Origin: Silurus meridionalis
Lineage: Eukaryota; Chordata; Actinopteri; Siluriformes; Siluridae
Assembly (NCBI RefSeq): GCF_014805685.1
Contig: NC_060906.1
Location: forward strand, 23,390,126-23,454,125
Reading direction: 5' to 3'
Length of the DNA: 64,000 nucleotides
Notes under the pieces: model-generated
Seen by the model: only the letters and a program-made list of their open reading frames with translations
Told to the model about the DNA's origin: nothing
Databases searched by the model: none
Shown: positions 12,009-23,417 of the stretch, in pieces
Layout: the number at the start of each line of letters is the position of its first letter
Position numbering within the stretch: the first letter of the stretch is position 1
Translations under genes and position numbers: made by a program

Positions 12009-13434
12009 TACATTTACTTTTGTTACTGTAATTTAGTAGTTTTTGTCTACTCTACTTCTATTTGTCCATTTGTCTACTTCTACTTTTAAAAGTAGCTTTT
12101 AAAATCCAATTGTACTTTCACTTTAGTATGTATTGTTTGAAGTATTGTACTTAACTACATTTTTAATTATATCCTTTTCTGAGTTAAAAAAGAAATATAA
12201 TAATAAAAGTAATGCAAGGAAACTACTGCCGTGATTATTTAATGGGTGGAGAACAAACGCACAAAACTCACTAGAACAAAAGACTGAGATGGACAAGCAT
12301 ACGACTGTGACGCATCTGAAAAAAAGCGTCTCGCTGTCTGCGCTCGCCGTCTGATCTGTGATTTCTCTCATTATCATAACTGACATTATAACAGGAGATT
12401 TTGCAGTTTTTTGTTGTTGCACTTTTATTCACTTATTTATAAAGGTGTTCCTTCGGTTAAAAACAACTAGTTTGAGATTTCTTTCCCCATGTCCTTTGTG
12501 AACTACACTAGAATCCCCCACCCCTCCCCCCACTGTTACATTTTATTTTTTTACTCTGAGTAAATTATAAATAAGCTACTTTTTACTTACTTTGTACTCT
12601 TTCCGCCGCTGCGTAAACGTAAAAACACTTTTTTTTGTTAGTAGCTTTGTGAAGTATCAAAAATGTGACTGCCATCCTCCAACAAAGTTGACGTATGGAA
12701 CATGGTTCCAATCTGAGCTCCCTCAGAACGTGTTAAGTGGTGAACCACAAGTTCGTTTGAAATCACTGCGGCTACTCAATTCATACCAGAAAAACGATTT
12801 GTTCTGCGCATGCACGAAATAGCTTCACTTCCTGTTTTTTTTGTGTTTTTTTTTTTTTTTTTTACGACAGTCTAGTAATATGGAATGTTTTGCGTTTTAT
12901 GTACAGAAGATCTCTGAAAAGGGAGAAATTCCTGACAATTCTGCATATAGAGACATTGAATGAATGAATTAGGGATCAATGGAAAGAATATATTAATTCA
13001 TTTATAAATAAACTGAATGGCTAAATACAATGTATGCATTTAAGAAACACAAGATTAGAAGTTAAAGTATGCTGAAATAATTCGAACAGTTAAGTAAAAC
13101 GTATCTTTAGAAAATGAAACATTGTTGAATAAAGTAAAAAAAACAAAAATAAAATGCACACACTTGTATACACACTTGTATTACCGAAATGGGGTCTGAC
13201 AAATGTAAACAATTGAATTGCATTTGTGCATTTATTTAATTTTATTTTTATTAAAATCAAAAAAAAAAAAAATGATACCACACTGAAATTGAATTGAACC
13301 GTGACTTAAAAACTTATGTTTGTACCGAACCGTGGTACCGGACATGCTGGTACCTGTGATCCTAAAGGAGAACAAAAAAAAGGTCTGACACATCAGGTTC
13401 AGATTTTACTTTCAAATGCCCTTATCTGTTTATA
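12009..13434. other. AT-rich non-coding sequence with hAT-like remnant at about 12840-13345
   Basis: 12009-12600 is AT-rich with ACTTTTAAAAGTAGCTTTTAAA motifs. 12840-13345 holds inverted similarity to 2556-3300 and the words GTACCGAACCGTGGTACCGG (13322 on), typical of fish hAT ends. Confidence 0.35.
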
Positions 13435-13560
13435 TTTATCTCATTTATACAAGAGAGCAGGGTTGAGGATCTTGCTCAAGGCGTCCCAGCAATGGCAGTT
13501 TGGTGCTGTTGACATTTGAACTCCTGAAAATCTGATTACAATTCATACGAGGCAAAGTGA
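13435..13560 (-). mobile_element. Degraded SINE
   Basis: Reverse of the SINE body: GGATCTTGCTCAAGGCGTCC and TTGACATTTGAACTCCTG correspond to the tail and B-box in opposite orientation. Confidence 0.5.
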
Positions 13561-13949
13561 GGCTCAGTATAAGGTGTAGCCTGTGAATTTTGCCTCAGTA
13601 CAGTGGGTATAGTTTTTGCAGATGTTTTTACGGTTTGTACTTGTACACATGTACATGTGACAAGTTAATCCTTAAGTAGAAAAAAAAAACTGTGAATAGA
13701 AACTCATGTCTCAGTGGCTCCCCACAGTCTGTGACCAGGATGATGTGGACCATCAAAATTCAGCTAATCAGAACAAACTGAGGCCCTGTTTTTGTTTGTC
13801 ATGTTGCTTTTTATCAATTTTCATATGTTCTCAATTGTCTGTGACCTTTTTTTCTAAACTATTTTAATTAATTTAAGCTTGCTGAAAAGTGTCTCGTTTT
13901 GGTGTGCATGGGGTTTTGTTTTGTTTTTAAAGAGGCAAACCTCAGGATT

Positions 13950-14270
13950 GACAAGAAAGTAAAAATCTGTTACCCTTAATGCCTGACTTCTGGTGGCAGT
14001 TGGTGAACTAGAGGTGTTCATGCTTGGCTTGAGGCCAATAATGATATTGACTGAGCGTAACTGTGAATTATGCCCAAGTCCTAAGTGCGTCATTAATTAT
14101 TATAGGAGAGCGATAAAGAATAATTAGCCTTTTCCTTACAGGATTTGTCTTCTTGGAACTGCTGTGCAAGCTACTTGAAGCATTAATGCAAGCTGTAAAC
14201 TTTGCAGTATCCATTAATGTTGTCTTCCTGTTGCTGTTACTTGTTAATGATGTGCATCACTCCATCTTTT
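13950..14270. promoter_or_regulatory. Candidate conserved non-coding element before coding exon 1
   Basis: Complex, repeat-free sequence with several homeodomain-type words (CATTAATTATTATAGG, AATAATTAGCC, CATTAATGC, CATTAATGTTG). This texture is common in vertebrate conserved elements; function is inferred from composition only. Confidence 0.3.
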
Positions 14271-14287
14271 TCTCTTTCTTTTTATAG

Positions 14288-14482
14288 AATTCTCTCTTCG
14301 CTGATGGAGAAGGACCAGTGATCACCGTGCCGTGTTGCCAGGTGGCTTGATTTTCACCAGAAAGAGTCCACAGTTGACTTTGATCAACATTGTTTTGTCC
14401 CTAAGTGACGGCGTACGGTCTCTGGAGATTTTGAGTATTCCGCAAACATGTTTCAGTGCTAAACTCGGCCTCTTGACTTACC
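14288..14482 (+). other. sipa1l1: 5' UTR part of first coding exon, with two short uORFs
   Basis: A pyrimidine tract ending in TATAG at 14287 is a good splice acceptor, so this exon joins a non-coding exon further upstream that I could not place. The leader contains ATGs at 14304 (five codons, stop at 14319-14321) and 14448 (four codons, stop at 14460-14462). The main ATG at 14483 follows ACC, a favourable context. Confidence 0.7.
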
Positions 14483-16043
14483 ATGACCAGCCTGAAGCGT
14501 TCGCAGACCGAGCGCTCTGTGGGGGGCTCCGTGCCTGCCACAGATGAATTTTATACCCGCCGCCTGCGCTTGCCAAATGGAGGAGCTCCTCCTCCACGCA
14601 GCGAGAGCACCCACCTGTCCGGAGGCACTCCTGGAGTGCCAAAGATGGGTGTCCGGGCACGGGTTGCTGACTGGCCTCCGAGGAAAGACGGTGGTGGCGG
14701 TGGTGGCAGTGGTGGGAGCGGTGGTAGTGGGAGTGGTGGTAGCAGTGGGAGTGGAAGTGGTGGCGGAGGATCAGGAGGAGGAGGTAGTGGTGGTGGTGGT
14801 GTGTGGCATATTACAGTGGAAACAGACTCACCATCAACTACTTCTGGGAGCACTCAGAGCAACCTTTCTGCCAAGCTTGGTCACTTGATCAGCCCTCAGG
14901 ATTCATCGATGCTGCGCAATATTCAGAATACACTCAAGAATAAGATCCATAGCAAGGGCAAAGACAATCGCTTCCTATCTCCAGATGGTTACTTGGGCTC
15001 ACCACGCAAGGGCATGCGTCGCATTCGCCAGCGCAGCAACAGCGATATTACCATCAGTGAGCTGGATGCAGACGGCAACGAGGGTTGGTCATTTTCTGGC
15101 TGGACACCAATGCATCGTGAATATGGCAGTACCTCCTCCATTGACAAGCACGGTGTCTCCGGAGAGAGCTTCTTTGACATGCTTAAAGCCTATCAAACGG
15201 ATGACCCTGATCAGCGTAGCCCTGCTCCTGAGAAATTAAGTGAACTTCTTACTGTGGCACACAAGCAGACTGCCCTTGACCTACCAGACGGGCCTCTGGG
15301 ACCCCCACGTGGTAGTCCTGCAAGTCGTCTCAAGGAAAGAGAAAAGCATTTAAAAAGGCGTTCCAAGTCTGAAACCGGAGGAGAGTCAATATTCCGCAAG
15401 TTACGAAGCGTGAAGGCAGAAGGTGACTCCTCTCGTGCAGGTTCAGATGCAGAAGATGGGAAGTCTGAGGATTTGGGTCCACCTCTGAAGCCTTGGGTCT
15501 GTCAAAAGGGGTTTGCTCATTACGACGTGCAGAGCATTTTGTTTGACCTTAATGAAGCCGTGCAAAACCGGCAGAGTGCCTCCAAAAGAAAAAACACCAC
15601 CACCGGAGCCTCTGCTGCTGCTGCCGCTTCAGCTTCCACCTCATCCTCATTATCGTCCACCCAGAGCGGGGCATATGGCTCTCCCTGTGGCAGCCAAGAA
15701 GAGCTGAACGCCAAGGATGGACCGGCGATGGACTCTGGTGACGATAAAACCAACGATCTTGTCCTTAGCTGTCCCTGCTTTCGAAATGAGATAGGAGGCG
15801 AAGGTGAGAGGAACATCAGCCCCTCAAAGCAGGGCAGCATCGGCAGCGGGTCGGCTAATTCTTCAAGGGACGAGGACAGCTCTCGCGAGGCGGCGCCCAA
15901 CACACATTTCAGTAACGCCGGCGTAGCTGTACTGGAAGCTCCAAAAGATGGGAAGAGCATACATCACGAGAGGGGAAAGAGCAACATTTTGGAACATGTA
16001 GACTTGGGTGCTTACTACTACCGAAAGTACTTCTATTTAAGAG
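14483..16043 (+). CDS. sipa1l1: sipa1l1 coding exon 1 (residues 1-520)
   Basis: A very large exon, typical of this family, encodes the whole N-terminal region. Visible motifs are [14 protein letters not shown] (about 53-66), [14 protein letters not shown] (around 180-200), [63 protein letters not shown] and [14 protein letters not shown] at the end. Residues 70-106 are almost pure Gly/Ser encoded by GGN/AGY repeats, an insertion I do not recall from the mammalian protein. The donor is G|GTGAGT after AGA (phase 1). Confidence 0.96.
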
Positions 16044-19000
16044 GTGAGTGTGAGGGGTTTTATTAAGAGCAATTATTAATACTTTAACTTTTAATCTTTA
16101 GAAGTTTAAGGCAAAGTAGCAGGACCCAAATGCACCAGGGTGGAAAGTCACTCCTAATCTATATTCTAAGATGAATTAGGTTAAAATGGGACTAGTGTTA
16201 TATTTTGTTTTTATTTGCACTTTCTGAAAGGTTGCTCACTGCTATAGTTTACATCTTACAAAGCATCTGAACATTGACTACCCACATGAAGGAATCATTA
16301 TCTAACTGAACCCTTAGTAGTTTAATTCATGGTGCAACCGATTAACTTTTCCATCGAAACCAGGCTACCTGTGTTCATCTGGTTTAACCGGCCTCTGGGA
16401 AAAGCGGTTTGAAGTCAGTGGGGTGCAGCCAATTTTTGGCCTGTGCAGATGTAAACAGAAGCCTGAAACAAAGGCACTTCATTTGTTTCCAAATCTTTTG
16501 CATCGCAATATTACCGGTCACGTTTTCTCTTCTGGACCTTTAAAATTATGTGAATTACAGGTCTCGTATCATGTATATCACCACCTTTAACAGTACATGA
16601 GCAGTATCATTTGTCGTAATACCGTGTGTAAAAATGTTAACGTGATAATCAGGCGGCTGATGACGATGAACTGTTCAGTGTTTTCCGTCACTCTTGCATA
16701 ACGGCATTGCCGGCACTGTAATCTTAATCATCTAAGAAGTTACACAAGCCGGCGCATCGATTCACTGAAATAATCCGTGTATGTAAGCGCTGAGGTTTGC
16801 ACCGATAAAAAGGCTGTTATATAACCATAGAGCAGCAATGTGAACTAAGTAGTCATTGTTTTAACTGTTCAGCATCCGGACAAAGAAGCAAGCACACATT
16901 TTAGATTCCTTTTAATAAATTACAGAGACGCACCATAAACAAACTTGATAGTTGTACAGATATCGATTCCTTGAGAGGAGTTGCTCACACACCAGCTCCT
17001 GCACTGATGGACAATAGTGACATTTTTCCAAATCACATTTTTCCAAATCAAGAAAATTAAGAATTGCCATTTCTCCACGTATTACAGAAGATGCCCCTGC
17101 TGATTTCTTCCTTTATTTTTTCCCTCTTGTTTTTTATTTTTATTTTTTAAGAGCACTGGAACTATTTAGGAGTGGATGAAACACTCGGCCCAGTTGCCGT
17201 GAGTCTTCGGAGAGAGAAGCTGGACGATCATAAAGAGCACGGCCCGCAGTACAATTACAGGGTCATCTTTAGAACCAGTGAGGTGAGTAAGAGAGCAACA
17301 ATCTGGGACCTTTTTACTTATATATGACTTATTGTGTACTTTCTAGATTGTTAACTCTGCGTTTATGGTTGAGTATATCTTTAGGCACATTGTGTTTTTC
17401 AGTAAATCTCTCTGTCCTCACAAACAGCATTTTCACTAAATCTCTTTTTCACAAACAGCATTTTCACTAAATCTCTGTTTTCACAAACAGCGTTTTTCAG
17501 TAAATCTCTCTGTCCTCACAAACAGCATTTTTCAGTAAATCTCTCTGTCCTCACAAACAGCGTTTTTCAGTAAATCTCTCTGTTCTCACAAACACCGTTT
17601 TTTAGTAAATCTCCCTGTCCTCACAAACACTGTTTTTCAGTAAATCTCTGTCCTCACAAACAGCGTTTTTCAGTAAATCTCCGTCCTCACAAACAGCGTT
17701 TTTCAGTAAATCTCCGTCCTCACAAACAGCGTTTTTCAGTAAATCTTTCTGTTCTCACAAACAACATTTTTCAGTAAATCTCTCTGTCCTCACAAACAGC
17801 GTTTTTCAGTAAATCTCTCTGTCCTCACAAACACCGTTTTTCAGTAAATCTCTCTGTCCTCACAAACACCGTTTTTCAGTAAATCTCTCTGTCCTCACAA
17901 ACACCGCTTTTCAGTAAATCTCTGTCCTCACAAACACCGTTTTTCAGTAAATCTCTCTGTCCTCACAAACAGCGTTTTTCAGTAAATCTCTCTGTCCTCA
18001 CAAGCAGCGTTTTCGTAAAATCTCTGGACAGTGTTTGGAGAACATATTCTATAAACAGTTTTCGGGAAAAAAAAAATCTCACTTTCTTTTTGAACAGTGT
18101 TTTTGGAAAATTTTGCAATCAACATGGAAAGCATTTTTTCCACAGTGTGTTCAGCATTGTCTTTTTCTTTAAAATTAATGTTATATTATTGAAAATACTA
18201 AATAGATGTTACCACCACTCGCACATTACATCAGACACCTCAAGGAAACCACTAACAGCTGCGTATGGAATGCTTAATAATAATCCTCATGTCCAATACA
18301 CTTATTACACATTAAAACATAATACTGTGCTTCCATGTGACCAGAAGACCAAAACCAGGAGCGCAAACCTCCATATCTTAGTTTTACAAACACCGAGTTT
18401 TTTCGGCTTAAGTGTAGCCTCTTTTCCAGCAGGCAGCAGTGACGAGAACTCTGCTCTGACGCCCACCCGGCATCTTATATAACGCTCTCAGAAGCGCTAA
18501 CCGGCTGCCAAAGCTCAGAGCTCATCACGCTAGCGCCCTGACTGGCCCACTGCCCCCTTAAACACACCAAGATCTGGACAGCTGCTCTAGACCAGTTCCT
18601 CGCAATCAAAAAGAGAAATGAGGCCGACCTTTCTGACTCCTGATGGAGACGCCACGTCATTTATAGAAGCTACTTGTGATTCAGATGCGCTCTGATGAAG
18701 CTTAATAGCTTTGATCGCGGTGTGACTCACGGCACTGCGCGGTACCTTTTTTTGTGTGCGCTGCTATTTCCAGATAGGTAGGAGGTGTTTTTTTGTGTTT
18801 TTTTTAAACCTTGTACATTTCGAACCAGAGTGTGTATAGAAGAACACATTAATATAGAAGAAAGAGGTGGAACAGCTTTACACCTTCACAGTGACCAGAA
18901 TCTATAAATATACCTGAAGATCCCAATGCTCATGATTAGTTTTGTGGGGTTTGAGTTCACATATCCATGTACACTCACTCACCTTTGGCACAAACAACTG

Positions 19001-19575
19001 CATGTGTTTGGTCTTAGCTATCTAGCTACACTACAATGGCAAAAGTATTTGGATGCCTGACTTCCCAGCCTGATGTGGTTCTTCTCCAAACGCTGTAGGC
19101 ACACAATTGTACAGGACGTATTTCGATTCTTTAGCATGATATTTTCTGCACTCCAGGCCCCCTCGTTTTCTCACCAACATCAGTACCTGACTTTACTAAC
19201 AGCTGAAAGAATTTCAAATCTCCACAAAATCTAGTGGAACATCTTCTCCGAAGAGTAAAGCTTATTATAATGGGTGTTTTTTGGCTATATAATGTAGATA
19301 CAGTAGTACATCCCCAAATAGCTCTTTTTATTCACACCAAATATATTAGCGGAGCTAATATATAGCAGAGCAGTTCATTTAGAGTTTTTGAAAAAAGTGA
19401 GATTTTGTGTGTCTGTAAATCCTCTGAGGGAAATTACAGCAACTTTCTCAAATAGGTTGTGTTTTAGCCTTAATGGTTGTATAGCAAATACTCTGAGAAC
19501 CTGCGAACTCAACTTCTGGATTTCTGGAGGTTCCAGGTAGGGTGCAGTTCTGGAAAAAATGTGGCACTGGAGGCA

Positions 19576-19622
<47 letters not shown>

Positions 19623-20040
19623 ACTGGCAGTGGAAATCTGACTAATAATTCTACACATCACACCTCCCTAAATCAACACATCCCCTGACAATTATTCACA
19701 TTTATTCAATTCAGTACATTTTTATTTGTAAAGCGCTTTTAACTATGGACATCATCTCAAAGCAGCCTTACGGAGATAAAGCGGATATAAAGTTGTATAA
19801 ATGTATTTATGTGCTTCGAATCTGGAAAAAAATATTTGATCAGAAGATCCACTTGCAAAACAATGTTGGAATTTAACTTTTTTGGCGAATAAACAAGAAT
19901 TTTTTTTTTATGTTTATTGTAATGTTTCTGGGTTTATTATTTCCCCACAGTATGTTTATTCATTTATTTATTTATTTATTTAAATTTGACATTTATTATT
20001 TAGAATTTATTTTTAATTAATAATTTTTGCCATCTTTTCC

Positions 20041-20111
<71 letters not shown>

Positions 20112-22236
20112 TTATTATTATTCTTTAGCTTCATCACACACATCAGGAGCCAAAAGCGTTACACCATAATTGTCTTATTCTGGAAAAGACTGACTCTACG
20201 AACTAAAAGTATTGGCACCCTCGGCTATGTCACGGTACGCAGGCAGCTATAAATGAAAAGTCTGCACTAAAATACATAAAATGGCGTTCCAAGCGGCAAG
20301 CCTTCGTGTCATTTACGTCATCATGTGTATTTACAGGTTCGGCCGCGCTTATGTCACTTTTCAGGATAGACGCATAATAACTTTTTATCTCCTCCACAAA
20401 TCTTCTCAATATAAAAGTCGTGATGAAGTTTTAAGTACAAAAAAGGGACACTGTTGCGGTGTGGAAACAAACCTGTAGCAACAGAATCCTCTTTTTTGTT
20501 AGAAAATAACCTCATTACTGCGCTTCCCAGCTGATGACTCTGCGAGGCTCCATTTTGGAGGATGCCGTTCCCTCTACATCTAAGCACGGTTTGGCTCGAG
20601 GCCTGCCTCTGAAGGAAGTTCTAGAGTACCTCGTCCCTGAGCTAAACGTTCACTGCCTTCGCCTCGCCCTCAACACGCCCAAAGTCACGGAGCAGCTGAT
20701 GAAACTGGATGAGCAAGGGGTAAACCTTCAGAGTGCTCGTACTCACGTTCACAATTGTCAAATACAGTGATGTAGAGATGATGATTTACGGCCTTATGCC
20801 TCTTGTGTGTTCCCGTGTAGCTGAGTTTCCAGCTGAAGGTGGGGGTGATGTACTGTCTGGCTGGCCAGAGCAGCGAGGAGGAGATGTACAACAACGAGGC
20901 GGCCGGTCCCGCTCTGGAGGAGTTCCTGCAGCTGCTCGGAGAACGAGTGCGTCTCAAAGGGTTCAACAAGTACCGCGCTCAGCTCGACACCAAGAGTGAG
21001 TTTGAGCATCACCCTGAGCTTGATTTATTATTTTAATCCCGAAAAGGTTTTGCGTAAAAAGTTCAGTAAATCTCCGGACAGAACACGTACCACCGATTAC
21101 ACATGCGTGATAATGTTTTAATTGGAAGCGCTGTGATTTTTCTCCATGCTCTCTAAGCCCACGCTGGCTGTTCGGCTCAAACATTTGGGCCGATCACATG
21201 CCCGGAAATCCTCCAGCCGATTATGAGATCATGTTTCTCTAAAACGCTGGGATTGTGAGAATCTCAGCGTGCAGCACTGAGATATCGGAGATCAGATGGA
21301 ATTAAAGATGCTGGGGGTTTTTTGTTCGTTTATTTTCTGCTTTATTTTTTTGACATTCGCACCTAATTGAGCTTTAAACAAAGCAAAAACAGTGTACTGG
21401 TTTTGTTGGTGTGTTGTTACAGTAACTGTATAAAAGACCACTAAGGTGTTGATTTCAACAATGCATCGACATTTATTTTTACATTTACGGCATATGGCAG
21501 ATGCAATAATCCACAGTGAACTAAAATCATCTCATTCAAACAGCTGAACAAGGATCTTGGTTGTCAAGCTGCCTGTGTTGGGCCCTTAAACAATGGATAT
21601 GTCAGATCTGCTGAAACATCCAGTCTAATAAACGTTCAGTCTAATAAACGTCCAGGCTAATAAAAATTTAAAAAAGGCAATTAACCAGTGAATCAATCAA
21701 ATCAATGAATTGACCAATCAACCAATCAGCAAACTAACTCATCATCAAATTAATCAATTAAAGAAGAAATCATTTGATCAACAAATCAATCAATTAACCA
21801 CTCAACAAATCAACCAATTAACCAATCATCAAATAATTAACCAACCAACCAATCAATTACTACTTATAATAATTTGAGTTGATATGCAAATGTGGTAGCT
21901 CAGTGGTTACGGCATTGGACACTGGATCCAAAGCTCAATCTCAGGCACACCAAACTGCCACTCCTGGGCCCCTAAACACGGCCCTTAACTATACAGCTGC
22001 TCATTTGAATGAATGAGATAAATGGATAAGGCCATAATGCCATACATGTAAAAATGAAGCCCCCAGAACAAAGAATTAAATCAATTCTGTATGTTTTTTT
22101 TCCTGCAGCTGATTCGACCGGCACTCACTCATTATACACCACATATAAAGACTATGAGATCATGTTCCATGTGTCCACCATGCTGCCCTACACCCCCAAC
22201 AACAAGCAGCAGGTGAGACCACATTCATGGTGGTTA

Positions 22237-22307
<71 letters not shown>

Positions 22308-23108
22308 TAAAAACAGGCCTCTTGCATGCTGGCACTCACGTCTGTGCTCCATTGCCCGTAGCTTCTCAGGAAACGGCACATCGGGAACGACATCATCACT
22401 ATCGTGTTCCAGGAGCCGGGAGCCAAGGCCTTCAGCCCCAAGAACATCCGCTCACACTTCCAGCACGTTTTGTGGTGGTGCAGGTGCACAACCCGTGCTC
22501 AGAGAACACCTGCTACAGGTGAGGACTTTCCAGTAGTAGTACGAACAGGGCATGATGATACTTGTGGGTGGGGTTTTGAGTGATACTTATTGCTGATTGG
22601 TTGTCTGTATTTTCCCAAGAGAAGAAACAATACACCAGGTATTTATTTCACATAAGTGATACGATGACGTGCTTATAGATGTCAAAAACTTCTACATGTA
22701 ATCTGGTACCTGAGGGCCGGAATCACAATCATGGCTGATATCTAGGTCAAGAATGTTGTCATTTATTTCTTTATCTAAACTAGGGGAACTACCTGTGAAT
22801 GTTTGTGGCAGCCAGTGTGTGGACGCACCAGTCAGTGTGTCGGTGTTCTACATTTTTTATCCTCCACGGTTTTTTGCACCGATCCCTTGATTCCACATAC
22901 TTATGTGTTATGTAAAACTCTCTCAGATGTGCAGGTGCTGTTTGAGAGCACACTGTGTTTATTTATAAGGAGGACGTGCTCTGTCCTGTGTGTGTGTGTG
23001 TGTGTGTGTGCCAGGTTTCCTCAACCGAGCCTTCCCCTCTGTTCCAAATGTGTGTTATTTCCCATGATGGCTCTACAGATTCCCTCTATTTCATTTTATC
23101 CTCCTTCA

Positions 23109-23161
<53 letters not shown>

Positions 23162-23364
23162 ACCATAAGGAACATTGTTTAATTATGTTCTCTTTATAGG
23201 GGTGGTGGCACGAGGCTGCTCTCGGTGACCGTGTCAGCTCTGTTATTTGTCAGAATAGCTCAGTTATTGGTTTGAGAAAAATCCGAATTAGAGACTACAT
23301 GAAGCCAGAGGCTATGAAGATGACCAACATGGACCTTTTCTCTCTCTCTGCTTTGCCTTTGGGT

Positions 23365-23417
<53 letters not shown>

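Noticed and set aside
14551..14853. Minus-strand proline-rich open frame
   Set aside because: It is the antisense of the Gly/Ser tract in sipa1l1 exon 1; the + strand is the conserved coding strand.
17390..18030. CRISPR-like array of 35-bp repeats
   Set aside because: Continuous tandem repeat with no variable spacers.
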